Shown piece after piece: positions 12,134 to 45,278 of a DNA stretch of 64,000 nucleotides; position 1 is the first letter of the stretch; each line of letters opens with the position of its first letter. Location: NCBI GenBank assembly GCA_943735955.1, contig OX030966.1:3873476-3937475 (forward strand). The letters are read 5' to 3'. The notes beneath the pieces were generated by a model. That model made no database searches. It saw only the letters and a program-made list of their open reading frames with translations, and was not told the origin of the DNA. The position numbers and the translations under genes were made by a program. The stretch comes from Piscicola geometra. Taxonomy: Eukaryota > Annelida > Clitellata > Hirudinida > Piscicolidae.

Positions 12134-15100
12134 TCAGACAACCACCCTCGGGAACAACTAAATGAAAAATATTTTTGAATAATATTCTATCATATTCATG
12201 CTATTTATATATATTAACGTTTAATTTTTTTTATACTGAATTATAAACACCAAACCGAGGCTATAACTCACCGCCAAGTAGTTTCTAGGCACGAGACCTT
12301 CTTTGCCAGATTTGAGATTTCGACAATAAAACCACCCTTCACCGCCATTTTCTTCTCCTTTCATATACTCCAGCACATCCCCCGTCGCCATGGAGATTTC
12401 ATCGTCTGCCAATGCCGTGTAGTCGTATGCCGCATATAATTTGGCGCCAACCGTCTGCATTTGTGTCTTCACATCTGTATAGTGATGAGAATGGCGGTGG
12501 TGGTGGTGGTGATGATGATGAAATTTATAAAATGAGGAAAAAAAGAAGAATATGATGATGAAATTAACGTTTTTATCATGAAAGAACCTCTCATGTAAGC
12601 TGAACACTCCTTGATGCGCATGACTCCATCTATATCGTCATCATCATCATCACTATCATCACCCTCATCGTCGTCATCATTATCTTCACACTTGTCTAGA
12701 CAAGTCTCATTTTCGGTGTCTGTCACCGCGAAGAGACAAGCTCCGCCTTCAATCAACAATCTGCACAGCGATTGGTTGTTGCAGGAGGCGGCACAGTGCA
12801 ATGGAGTCCTGTGAATGGTTGTTCAGTTTGAATTGTATTATCTAATCTCCTTTTAAACACGTCTGGGTTCAATGGAAAAATTCTACCATAAGCAAAAAAC
12901 TCAACCATTCATCCCCCCTCTCCCATCCACACGTACCACATATCAGTGTCGGCAGCGTTAACGTCACAACCACTGGCCACCAAGTAGGCGGCCACAGCAG
13001 CATTACCAGCACAGATGCAGTTGTGGAGGGGTGTTATGCCTTCTTCGTTCACCATGCCATGATGACCGTGCTGTGGTGGTGGTGGTGGTGGTGGCATGCT
13101 TGGGGTGGTTTGCTTGTCGATTGTTTGGTTTGGTATTTGACTTTGCTTGTGGTGATGGTCATGATGGTGGTGTGATTGTGGGTTGAATGGTTTGGTATTT
13201 GACTGTGGTGGTTTGTGGGTTGAATAGTTTTGAAGTTGAACAGGAATAAATTCAATAGATTCATCCCATACAATCATCGCATATAAACATAAAAACAGGT
13301 TGATGACGATGATTATGCAATTTTCTCTTACTCACTCACTAAACACCACGAGAATATACACAAAACCCACCTTCGCAACCAGCTCCTTGACCACATCGAG
13401 TTCTCCCTGCAGGGCTGCATCGAGCATGATGGCGATGGGGTTGAAGCGAATACCCCTCCTAACCACCGGTCCAATTGACCCACTTGTTAAGTTACCTTCT
13501 GACCCAAATTCTGTTTTACCGCCTATTAATTTATTCACGTCCGTTAATGCCCCTCCACTATTCTCATCGGTGTCTTTGTCATTACCAATGGACTTTTCAT
13601 CATTTAAATTATAACTATTAGTTTTATTGTTTAGATTATGATTATTCTTGTTATTCTCAGCCTCCATTAACTTATCCAATGCAGTTCCTTTCTTCAAATT
13701 ACTTTTCTTCTTCAACTGTCCCTCCACCTCCCCATCCTCCCCACTCACAACCACCTCCACCACACCACCACCATCATTAACCCCCTGACCATACCTGAGG
13801 GAGAAGGAGGAAGGACGGGTGATGGATAGGGTGGATGGGTGCTTGTGTTTTGGAACGTTTTCGATGTTAAGGGTGATTTTTGTTGTCGTTGTTGTTTTTG
13901 TTTCTTCAGTGTTGTATGTGTCGATGAGGGGAGAGTATCTATCATCATCATCATTATCATCATCATACTCATGATCATCATCATCGTTTTTATTATCGTC
14001 ATCATCATCTTCTTCATCATCTTCGTCATCATCATCATCATCTTTGTCATCTCTTTGATCTATCTTTGGTTTAATATTACTATTATTCATTTCATCATCA
14101 TCATTACCATGCTTCACTCTTCCAAGATCATCACTATGCCTATTTTCTGTAAACGAAATTTTAACATCATCATCAGAACCATCATCATCTTCCTTATCAT
14201 CCTCATCGTCAATTTCCATCTTTTTTAAAACTTCTCCGCCTTTCCCTTTATCATCATTATCAACACCCTGATGATGGTGATGATGATGCTCTTCATGAGA
14301 TTCTCGTTTCCTCAATGACCGAACACTTAGGGTGGGTGGTCTTAGTATTGATCCATCCATCTGTTCCAGCAGCTCATTCATTGAAAACTCTGATGTACTC
14401 ATTACATCATTATCAACAGCACCACCATCATCATCAGCACCACCACTTTTGCCATCATCATCAGCACCATCATCGTCACCATCATCATCAGGAATAAAAG
14501 CGGGAAAAGATGTTTGGATAGAAAAGAATGAGTCACCCTCCACCATCTCCTGCTTTATTCCTTCCCCTAAAATTAACTGATTTTTGTTATTGCTTTTGCT
14601 ATTTTCTATATTATTATTTTTATCATTATTGCTACTATTCACACAATCTGTTTCATTATTATTCAATTTAGTAACAGCCTTGCTACCCCTTCTATAGTAG
14701 TAGTTATTGTCTTCATCACTATTTTCCCCTATATCATCATCATCACCAACACCATCATCATCATCATCATCATCTTTATTAACTATCGTTTCATCTTTCA
14801 CATTTTCATCATCATCATCACCGCTTTCATCATTATCATCAATTCTATTTACATCATCTTCATCATCATAAAAGCTAAGTCCTTTCTTATAGGAATCTCT
14901 TCTATTGAAACCTCTGCTATTTCTCAAATCATCATCATCATCACCATCAACACTTTTTCGAAGAATAGTAGTGATCTCATCATTAACTTCCTTTTTCTTT
15001 TCATCATCATCACCACCATCATCATCATCATCATCGTCATTAAAGCGACTATCATCATTATATATTTCATGGGAAGTGTTTTCTTTATGCTGCTGCTGAT

Positions 15101-18100
15101 GATAATGCTCGTTAATTGTATCATTATCAGTAGCACTTTTAATCTTAGTATTATAATTATTAATATTAGTATTGTCAGTACTAACATCATCATAGTGAGT
15201 AATATCATTGTTCCTAATCATCACACCATCAACATCCTTCACTGTTTCAACACCATCCTCTTCTTTATCCCTCCCTTTCCATTTATCACCTTCTCTCACT
15301 CTTCCACCATCATCATCATGTCCACTACCATCATCACCATCATCACCACCGTCACCACCGTCACCATCATCACCACCGTCACCATCATCACCATCATTAC
15401 CATCATCGACAACAGGATACTGGGGTAGAGTTTCATTTGTTGGTGGAGATTGCATGGCTTCGAATTTGTTGATGATGTTGAGGAAGGATTGGTTGAAAGG
15501 ATGGATGGATGAAGGTTGGATGGATTGGATGGATGAAGGTTGGATGGATGAGATGGATGAATGTTGAATGGATGAAGGTCTAGTGGGTAAACTAAGTTGT
15601 GGTTTAGGTGTAACTTTAGTGGTTTTAAATGGTGGTGGTGGTGGCATTGGTTTAGCAGAAGCTTTTAACTGTGTTGTTTGTGTAGTGCTTGTGGATGCCA
15701 TGATAGTAGTTGCTGGTCTCTGGTGCTTTGAGGTTTCTGCTAGGGCTTTATCATCAAACTTAGTTTTTGTTGCTTGTCGTGGTGGATTAACTTCAAAGTG
15801 AATTTCTTGGTCACTTCTTCTTCTCCTACCTCCCGTTCTACCAACACTACCCTCCCCAATTAAAACACCACTATCTCCACTACCACCACCCTCTAAACCA
15901 CTACCTTTATCAACCCCACCACAGCCACCATCTTTTCCACCATCCATGCCTTTTTTAGTGTGTACAGAGAAAAATGGCATGGTGGATGATGTGGACTCGA
16001 ATTGGATGGGAGATGTTGGGATGGTGTTGGGGAGACTGGAAAATTGAGAAAGGGCATGTGGGTTAGTGGGAGGGTTTGAAGAAATGTTGATGGAGTGGGA
16101 TTGTTGTTGTGCGGGTTGTTGAAACTTTTGTTGAGTTTTCTCAATGGGTCGTATAGGAAGCTGTTGTATGGATGATAGACGGTGTTGAGTTGGTTGTGCA
16201 GCAGGTGAAAGGTCTTGTATCGTGGGTGCTTGAGTGAATGGTAGGGCGTGTTGTGCAGGGGGCGGTGACTTGGTCTCCAAGAGTCTTTCAGTCGCCGATA
16301 GTTGCCTGATGATCTTGCCTGATTGCTTTGAAGCTTCCCTAGCACTGTTCAACATGCTACTAATCCTACTATCAACCATCCCCTTCTCCTCAATCAGCCT
16401 CTTCTCTCTTCTCTCACTCCTCCTTTCCTCCTCTTTTTTCTCTGCAACCTCCCCTTCTTTTGTTCTTCTTGAGGCAGTTTCTTTTCTTACTAGGTTCAGT
16501 CTATTTCTCAAGCTGTCCACCCCCATTTGAGAGTGGACTTTGCGAAACGTGTTCTCTTTGTCGTCCCCATTGTTAGGCCTCGGCAGGGGTGTATTCTGGA
16601 AAAGATTATTTTGATTAACTTTCAAAATTTATCTTCAAACAAATTTCTTACTTCTTTTGATTGGTCAGCACTCATCCACTCAGTTCGCGCCAATTTTCCA
16701 TTTTCTTCCTTCTGTCCATCCGTCATCATCATCATCTCCTCCATCAACATCATCATCGTCTCTTTTTCTTTCACCATCTTCTGCATCAATGCTTTCAAAT
16801 CTCCCTGAGCCATTTTGCACGCAACTTCCAGATACTCTAGGTCTTTGGCTGGTTGGGTGGGTGTGTTGGCAGGTGGGTGGGTGTGTTGGCAGGTGGGTGG
16901 GTGTGTTGGCAGGTGGGTGGGTGTGTTGGCTGAATGGGTGGGTGTGTTGGCAGGTGGGTTGAATGGATAAGTGGATGACAAATAAATGGGTGGGGAGACA
17001 GTGGATGGAAATTAGGGTAACCATTTTGTTAAACTATAGTAAAATAATAGTCAACGTTTCATCTGCTTATGGTAGGTTATTTGAAGTTTGGCGTTTTGTT
17101 GATTTATAGTTGTATAACTTGTACATGAGAGCCTACAATGGTATTGGTGATTGAGTGGTGTTGTGGTGGTGTGAGTGCCCCTCCTGTTTTCCCTCAATGC
17201 CAACACTCTCTCCTCCAGTTGACTGACTTCCCTGTTTTGGTGCGATGTGCTGGTTTGGGGAGTAATGTGGTGGTGAAGTGTTATGTGCTAATGTGGCGCC
17301 TGGTGTGGCTTTATGGGGTGGTGGAGTGTGGTGTGGTGAAGGATTATGTGGTGAAATGTGAAGTTATGTGGTGGCATGATGTGGTTCTTCAAATTAATAA
17401 TGAAGTGAAACTATGTGAGAAACCTTTTAGACCTTTCCATGCCTTTTTTATTCATGTGTGTCTTCAAATTGTTCATTCTCTGCTCTAGTAAAAAGCGTTT
17501 CTGAGGAACAATTTAAATTATATTAACCAGTAAAGTATGAATATCATTAATAAACTATTATTTTACATTTTTTGAAATTAATTATTTTAAATCTTGAACT
17601 TATTAACAAACAAATCTCTCAACTCTTCTTTCTTCTTCAAAGTTCTTTTTGTTTTGCATCTCCAGCTTGTGTATCTCTATTGCGTCTGGCTTCTAAACAA
17701 ACATGTCGTTTTATCATGTAGTTTTATGAATTTAAATAAATGAAAATTCTGAATAATTAATTGGTAAAGAAATAATAAAAGATTATAAAGTTTTAAAATA
17801 AAATTTTTAAAAGTATATGAGCAAACAATTGAGGTCAGTGGTAGATTTCCTTTTTGTGGCTTGAAGTTGTAGAGCATATATTGTACTTTTTCTCCATCTC
17901 CGCCAACAACATTCAAAGGCATCAAGCTGAGATCTACAAGCTCTTCTGAAATAATAAAAAAAGTTGAAAAAAAGCTTATAAAAATGGTGAAGTCAGGTAA
18001 GATATCAAATTCATGAAGATGCCTAATTCTCAACACCACAAAAAGTTTTCCGACCTCTTTTACCAGCAACCATCTTGATGATATAGTTGAGGTTGTCTGC

Positions 18101-18205
18101 GTCAACATGGCAACATGCGATAACATCAGTGAAGGTGGTCAGTGCCGTCAGGGGCACTTCGACATGGCTCTCTCGCTCATACACGTATATCGTCAGTGTC
18201 TTCAT
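12134..18205 (-). CDS. ASPP family protein: RA-like N terminus, coiled coil, Asp/Asn-rich linker, ankyrin repeats and SH3
   Basis: ASPP proteins bind p53-family proteins, PP1 and Ras. The start exon (18205 to about 18067) reads [20 protein letters not shown] and, with the exon near 17942-17860 ([20 protein letters not shown]), forms the RA/ubiquitin-like fold of ASPP1/2. Coiled-coil exons lie near 17690-17600, 17500-17450, 17215-17150 and 16840-16630. A very large exon, about 16590-13375, holds Pro/Ser/Gln-rich and Asp/Asn-rich linker, ending in [20 protein letters not shown]. This matches the ASPP PP1-docking RVxF-like motif and first ankyrin. Next come [20 protein letters not shown] (about 13070-12943), [20 protein letters not shown] (about 12809-12595) and the SH3 exon [20 protein letters not shown]...GLVPRNYLA (about 12478-12270), then LFPRVVV* (to 12134), matching vertebrate LYPRI. 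Roughly 1700 residues, longer than vertebrate members because of the linker. Confidence 0.92.
13930..15415 (-). repeat. Coding trinucleotide repeats (Asp/Asn tracts) inside ASPP
   Basis: Within the single large ASPP exon, the coding strand carries many GAT/GAC runs and some AAT/AAC runs, giving stretches of 4-8 Asp and Asn clusters. The frame stays open for over 3 kb and shows interrupted codon variants, which supports real translation. Ordinary blocks such as the [19 protein letters not shown] segment sit between the acidic tracts. Confidence 0.8.
16845..16962. repeat. 20-bp tandem repeat in ASPP intron
   Basis: Five or so copies of gtgggtgggtgtgttggcag, the later ones diverged. It lies next to the coiled-coil exon near 16630-16840. 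The Pro/Thr/His frames opposite it have no support. Confidence 0.88.
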
Positions 18206-18660
18206 TTCGATTCTAAATTAACTTTATATTTTTTATCAATTAAATTAATTTATTTATATTTAAATTGATCAATTTAATAAAGATTCTTATTTGAAATAGA
18301 AATGCCAAAATATAAATTCCAATCACACATTTAAACTACATGTGTTTAAAAATGAATTGATAAATTCAAATTTACTTGTTCATTAATTTATTTTATTCAT
18401 AAAATAGCTTCATCATAAAAATAATTAATTTAAAAAATGATATTAAAATAATATTTTTCTTGAAGTTATCTTGAATAATTCTTGAACTATGTTGATCTTT
18501 GGTTAGAGGCTGCGATTTTGGCAGCCGCTCAAATAAATTTGTAGAATAAACGGTTTTGGGTATAATATATTAAAATTTTAAAATCTTAAGTCTAAATAAA
18601 AATTAAATTTAATTAATTATAATGTTTTTAGTGCGAATGTTGGTTGTTTTGAATCTGTCA
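18206..18660. other. 5' flank of ASPP
   Basis: About 450 bases of AT-rich DNA upstream of the ASPP start codon. It is presumably the ASPP promoter region. No TATA box can be singled out with confidence in such AT-rich sequence. Confidence 0.5.
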
Positions 18661-18661
18661 A

Positions 18662-18704
18662 GGAATGGCCGCAGCAGACCAAGATGGCCGCAGGGAATCA
18701 AGTG
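18662..18704 (+). other. Possible first coding exon of a divergent gene (weak)
   Basis: Two ATGs (frames beginning MAAADQDGRRES and MAAGNQ) precede a strong-looking donor, AATCAA|GTGAGC, about 460 bases upstream of and divergent from ASPP. Base composition is less AT-rich here. I could not find convincing following plus-strand exons, so this may be a non-coding first exon or chance. Confidence 0.22.
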
Positions 18705-19059
18705 AGCTTCGACATGAAGAAGAAATCCTTCCATAGCAGCAGCAGTACCAGCGTTGCAAGGACTTCTCCTTCACCCTCTTTCGCAGCCTCGGCACCAGTG
18801 GCAAGACAGAAAATTGAGAAGAATGATGATTGTGTTTTGTTGTTTCGAGAATGATGTGGTGATAATTGTGCTGTGGTATGAGTGTTGGTATTGAGGTGAT
18901 GATTGAATTTTGTATTGGTGGTGATAGTGATTTTTTGGCGGTGATTGTCATGGTGGTGTGGGTGAGGTTGGATTATTGAGGTTGATTGTTTTTTTATATA
19001 TATTTAAATTGTAAATTATATACATATATTGGTAGTGGTCTAAAAACCGTTTTCTTTAA

Positions 19060-19135
19060 CAAATTTATTTGAAGAGCGCTCTTGTTCACTTAGTAAAAGG
19101 CGCTATACAAAACATTAGTGATTGATTGATTGATA
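19060..19135 (+). mobile_element. SINE 3'-tail fragment
   Basis: The stretch gaagagcgctcttgttcact...aaaggcgctatacaaaacat ends in (tgat)n. The same 'gcgctata.aaa' plus short A/T-rich tandem tail recurs at 11620 (minus), 46970 and 63370, as in tRNA-derived SINE families of invertebrates. The family is not identified. Confidence 0.45.
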
Positions 19136-19317
19136 TATCAACTATAATAATGAACTATCAATGTTTTAGAAAAGTCTGAATCTTTCTTTTTTTGTTTTAT
19201 TTTTAAAAACAGCATTATAAAATGCATCTTCTACAAAATGTTTGATAGAAATTGCACAATTCTTGAATACAATTACGACAACGACGATGACGACGACGAC
19301 AACTAATAACTAGAATC

Positions 19318-19843
19318 TTAGCAGCAGAAGAGGGTTAGAAAACCGATGGTGGTGATACTGAAATTAAGTATGAATAAAATACTATACAATACAATAAAAT
19401 ACAGGATTTTATTGTATACCAAATGAACGTCCATAATAGCCACAAACTTGAGGGTTCCATAATCTAGAAGAATAAAAGAATTTGGTGGTTTATAAATGAG
19501 ATTTAAAAGAAGACTGAATTAATTGGAATAATGACTATTTTATTTGTATTAAGATCAGTATGAAAACAGCTTTTAAATGCGATATGAGGATGGTCACATA
19601 CACAAAATAAATAGAAGCCTTATATAATCTCTATATATACAAAGTAAAACATAATATTTTGAAAAATGTTAAATATAAATAATATGCTGATAATTCGACA
19701 AAGATTAAATGTAAGACCAATATAACATCGTAAGCAGCAGAGTTTAAAATGGTGGCGATGATGCAACTAAAGGAAACAACGAATGAAATTGACTTTTTGA
19801 TCTTTTTTATATATAGAAATTTATTCATTAATAATTCATTCAA
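19318..19843 (-). CDS. Candidate three-exon gene for a tiny two-helix membrane protein
   Basis: Three pieces join in phase: 19843-19718 (from ATG, ending SFSCIIATILNSAAYDVIL), 19463-19420 (IMEPSSLWLLWTFI plus a split Cys) and 19357-19318 (ITTIGFLTLFCC and TAA). The two acceptors have pyrimidine-rich leaders (tattcttctag; cttaatttcag) and the donors are TTG|GTCTTA (weak) and TTTG|GTATAC. The product would be about 69 residues with two hydrophobic segments. I recognise no family. The second exon in another frame reads YGTLKFVAIMDVHL, so a different gene is possible. AT-rich DNA produces hydrophobic readings by chance, so this is weak. Confidence 0.25.
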
Positions 19844-19884
19844 AATACCAAAAAACGCGCAACTAGATCACCGCAAAAGATATA

Positions 19885-19906
19885 AGTAGTAGTAGTAGTA
19901 GTAGTT

Positions 19907-19967
<61 letters not shown>

Positions 19968-20096
19968 AAGTAGTAGTGGTGGTGGTAGTAGTAGTATTAG
20001 TAGTAATAGTAGTAGTAGTAGTAGTCGTAGTAGTAGTAGTAGTAGTAGTAGTCGTAGTAGTAGTAGAAGTAGTAGTAGTGGTGGTAGTAGTAGTAA

Positions 20097-20155
<59 letters not shown>

Positions 20156-20171
20156 GTAGTAGTATTAGTAT

Positions 20172-20236
<65 letters not shown>

Positions 20237-20240
20237 TCAA
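19885..20240. repeat. (AGT)n trinucleotide array
   Basis: About 355 bases of AGT repeats with few GTC/ATT/AAG variants, between ASPP and TTYH. Poly-Leu, poly-Val and poly-Ser frames across it are artefacts. Confidence 0.95.
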
Positions 20241-20862
20241 AAGTAGCACTTCTAGATAAATGAATATTACAAATGATAAGAAAGAAACGAAATTACCTAA
20301 CAAAGAACTAAAATACTTGATTTTCTAACAATCTTGAAACTTGATGTCAATAATGGTTACCATAACAACTGGAATGCAGTTGTTGCAATGCTTTACTTTC
20401 TATTTAAGAAGAAATTATGGTTATGATGATGATGGTTATGATGATAATGGTTATGATGATGATGCTTATGTTAATCGTGGTTAATAAGAAGTAACTGAGT
20501 AAGTTGTGGAAATGAAGTGAGGTTATGCTAATAGTCTTGTTAAATTATGGAATGGGAAAATGTACGTCAACGAGACACACACACACGCACACACACACAC
20601 GCACACACACGCACACACACACACAAATGATTATTAAATAAATAAAAACAGCCATTATATAAACTGTTTTTCTTGCTGTTCTATAAATGGGTTGTTATTG
20701 TGGTAGCGGGATGTGCTGGCAACTCTGTTGCGGTTGTATGCATTGGTAATGATAATATTACTATAAATACTTATGTGTTGTGATTGGCTGTTTTTATTAC
20801 TTTTATCATTTATTTATTATTGTTATCATTATTATAATTATTATTATTATTATTGTGATTGT
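20241..20862. other. Gap downstream of TTYH, with a short (CA)n tract
   Basis: A short GAT-type stretch at about 20415-20465 and a (CA)n tract with CG variants at about 20573-20628. Otherwise AT-rich. It contains the TTYH 3' UTR. No other gene is seen. Confidence 0.6.
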
Positions 20863-29760
<8,898 letters not shown>

Positions 29761-30557
29761 GATGCTTCCTGGAAGAAGGGGGATGTGATGGTGGTGGAAG
29801 AGATGGAGGTGATTGATGGATTGCAGGTTTTTTGGAATGTCTAGTGGTTGTTTTAATAATAGAAAAATTGAAATTTGTGGAATAATTAAATGCATAAATA
29901 GTGATCCAGTTTCTCTAGAGGTCTAGATTTTGAATCACATAATTATTTAAAAATCTATTTCGACAATTTATATATTTTTGAAAAAATTACCTTAATAATT
30001 AAGGCTTAATAAAACTTGCTGTGGAATTTGGGTATTTAATTATTAAATACCCAAATTAAATTTTAATAAAAGGTTCGATTGATGATCTTTTATAACAAAT
30101 TTTTTTTTTGCATTTTTTAATATTAATGTTAATACAGCGATATTTTTTTGATTCAAGACTAGTGATTTTTCCCTAATAAAGAAACGCAGTGTTTAAATGA
30201 AATAATTATATATGAGCATTATGAACCCAAATATCTAACCAACCACCTACTTGAAATTTAGGGCAAAAATGTTTTAAATGATGTAGTGCTGAATTTCTTT
30301 GACAAATTATTTCATCAAAATATATAATATTTGATGAGAATTTAAGAAACTTTATTTAAAAGAAAAAAAATTAATTATGTAAAAAATTGATAGGATTTAT
30401 TTTTATTCTTTAATGAAAGAAGGTGAATGAATGAAAAAATGTTAAAGCTAGTTTTATTGAAATATTGTAAAACTTTAAAATCAAAAATCAAATATCACAA
30501 TCGGGGAATCTTTAACTTATATTAATTTAGAATAATAAAGCTCTTGGTATGATGATC
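29761..30557. other. Intergenic gap: TTYH 5' flank and PTB-adaptor 3' flank
   Basis: About 800 bases, strongly AT-rich. I see no coding exon or RNA gene. The TTYH promoter and the 3' UTR of the next gene (reverse-strand AATAAA-type motifs near 30400) should lie here. Confidence 0.55.
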
Positions 30558-35011
<4,454 letters not shown>

Positions 35012-35027
35012 TATTGCGGTTGTTAGT

Positions 35028-35200
35028 TGTTGTTTGTCAGTTGTTTTGTTGTTTGTCAGTAGTTTTGTTGTTTGTCAGTTGTTGTAGTTGTTTGTCAGAA
35101 GTTTTGTTGTTTGTCAGTAGTTTTGTTGTTTGTCAGTTGTTGCAGTTGTTTGTCAGTTGTCGTAGTTGTTAGAAGATTTTTTTGCCAGTTTTCGTTGTAG
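35028..35200. repeat. GTTGTTTGTCAGT tandem upstream of the PTB-adaptor start
   Basis: About nine units of ttttgttgtttgtcagt and ttgttgtagttgtttgtcag, immediately 5' of the ATG at 35011. It could be 5' UTR or intron. Confidence 0.8.
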
Positions 35201-35549
35201 TTGCTAGTTAAAACTGTTTGTGAGTGTTAGCCATAAGCCGTTGTAACGTTGAGTTAGTTTTATTCCAACTGTAATCTAGTTAAATTTATTAGTGGGTAAC
35301 TAAAGGTAACTAGTTCGATTTATGGGTTGTCACTATAAAAATCAATTCTAACAAAATAACTTCCCGAAAAAAAAAACTTGAAATTCCTACAAATGAAAGT
35401 CACACCCACACCCAAACTGTGTTAAGATCTTGGAATGGTATCTTGAAACTATATAACTGTTGCTATTAGATAGAATTCTAACGCCCACTCATCATCTAAA
35501 AACAAAAACACTATGAAAAAGTTTCCGAAAACGAAAAAACTTTACACGG

Positions 35550-35615
35550 ATGCTTGCAGAACCTGAGAGGAATGTGTGTGTCTTCGAAGCAAGCAAACTC
35601 CTGTGTTGCCATCAT
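35550..35615 (-). other. Possible upstream first exon (weak)
   Basis: On the minus strand an ATG opens MMATQEFACFEDTHIPLR and is followed by CTCAG|GTTCTG, a possible donor. It is more GC-rich than its surroundings and lies about 600 bases upstream of the PTB-adaptor exon. It may be an alternative 5' exon. No junction can be proven from sequence alone. Confidence 0.2.
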
Positions 35616-35661
35616 TGACACCGCACCTAAACAATACCTACTCACCCAACCCTATTGCTTT

Positions 35662-35950
35662 ATATATCAGTAAAGAAATGTATTATATATGCAAATATAA
35701 ATGTATTATATATGCAAATATAAATGTATTATATATGCAAATATAAATGTAATATATATGCAAATATAAATGTAATATATATGCATATATAAATGTATTC
35801 TAAATGCATATATAAATGTATTTTATATGCATATATAAATGTATTATATATGCATATATAAAAGTATTATATATGCATATATAAAAGTATTATATATGCA
35901 CATATAAATGTATTATATATGCATATATAAATGTATAATAAATTAATATA
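35662..35950. repeat. AT-rich minisatellite of about 27 bp
   Basis: About eleven copies of ataaatgtattatatatgca plus aatat/tatat. The unit changes from 'gcaaatataaatg' in early copies to 'gcatatataaatg' in later ones, making the later copies locally palindromic (atatatgcatatat). Confidence 0.92.
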
Positions 35951-37072
35951 TAAAATTAAGTTTTTGTTGTATGTGATGATGATTCTGTATATTTATTGCT
36001 AATAAATCACTTGTAATTATGATCGTTATTATTATTGAGTTTTATGAATAATTTAATCTTATTATTATGAGATCAATGAACAATTTATTATTATTAATTC
36101 TATTAGTTAAATAATTCATTATTGTTATTATTATTTGAAGCTTTTATGAATAATTCATTACGTATTCATGTGTATATAAGTGGCATTCAGGCGTGTCTAT
36201 GACGCGTGCGTTTGTCGGATGACGTTTCAAACGAATATTTGGGAATGCTTGACCATCAATATTTACTGTCAATATTAATAACAATAACTTAAGGAAAATA
36301 ATAAAAATATTAAAATGTAAAGAACAAATAAAAAGATCACATCAAACTATTTTAATTGAATCTTAAAAATTTCCATTCACGCAAATTTGTTTGCTTACCA
36401 GAAGATAGGTAGGATCGAAGCCACGACCTTCGGGATGAAGTCGTGCGTCTTTAGCGATTTCATCTCTATCATTATCACGAAAACTAGTCATCGTCATGAT
36501 TAACTAATCATCATCATCATTATGATTTAGAAATCATCATCATCATCATGACTTATTTTCATTATAATAATTATTCCAGTTATAATAATTATTTTTATTA
36601 TATTTATTCCAATTATAATAATTATTTCAATTATTAAAGATGCACCGAAAACGAGGTTTTGGCTATTCATAAACCATGAATACGGACAAATAACAACAGG
36701 AAGAATAATGATAATAATAATAATTATAATGATAATAATAATAATTATAATAAAAATGATATTAAAAATAATTATAATGATAATAATTACAATGATATTA
36801 ATTTGTCAGTATGGGAGAAGTTAAGTGTATTTAATAGATCTAATAACACAAATTAAACTCGATTGGTATTCAGAATCATAATTAAGACTATTACGTAAGG
36901 CATGAAGTGGTTTAAGGAAAATAAATTGAGGCTTTAAAATAAATAAAAAATATATATAATATTAAAATGATAAATTTACAAAAACGGAGCTGAAGCAATC
37001 AGCAAATCAAGCAAACGACACAGCTTCAAGACTTCAAAAACGTCAAGAGTGGTCGCGGTTGTATGGAGGGTG
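35951..37072. other. Intergenic DNA between PTB-adaptor 5' end and MCM10 3' end
   Basis: AT-rich with (AAT)n-like stretches at about 36530-36620 and 36700-36800. A tRNA-like minus-strand fragment is described separately. No gene seen. Confidence 0.6.
36400..36470 (-). mobile_element. tRNA-derived SINE head fragment
   Basis: The minus strand reads ...gctaaagacgcacgacttca tcccgaaggtcgtggcttcg atcc, a tRNA-like anticodon/T-arm with the B-box-like gcttcgatcc. The acceptor stem does not pair and no A box is clear, so it is a decayed tRNA-derived element rather than a functional tRNA gene. Confidence 0.45.
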
Positions 37073-44838
<7,766 letters not shown>

Positions 44839-45278
44839 GATAGTGAAATAAATTAGTATTATTATAATAATAAAACTAATGAGAGTTGTAATTGAACTAT
44901 AAAATGGTAAGTTTAATTATTAATTTTAATGTAATCATCAGGATGTTTGTGAAATATCCACATTTCATAAAAAAATTCTTATGTGAAATTCTACCTTCTG
45001 AATTCATTTCAAATGTGGTATTTTTATTACAATTCTTGAGCTTCTATCAGTGAAAATGAGAATTCTTGGAGATTTACCCAAACATTGGCGCTATTTTAAA
45101 AGTGCATAAGCTAAACAGAGATGAGCGGATTTTAAAAAGAAACTAATTTAGACTTTTTTATTGAAATAAAACATGATTTTGCTTTAAAAAACGATTAAAT
45201 CATTTTAAATTTACAAAGTAATTGTAATGTTCACAACTCTAAACAATTCTTTTTCTTGATTTTTAAAGGCCTCCCACT
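44839..45278. other. Gap between the first recognised MCM10 exon and the cyclase 3' end
   Basis: About 440 AT-rich bases. The true MCM10 start exon is probably here or partly non-coding, but I could not identify it. The cyclase 3' UTR should also lie here. Confidence 0.5.

Noticed and set aside
19863..20303. Poly-Leu 'membrane protein' frame
   Set aside because: Artefact of the (AGT)n array.
36400..36470. Functional tRNA gene on the minus strand
   Set aside because: The B box is imperfect, no clear A box or acceptor pairing is seen, and the surrounding sequence looks like decayed repeat.
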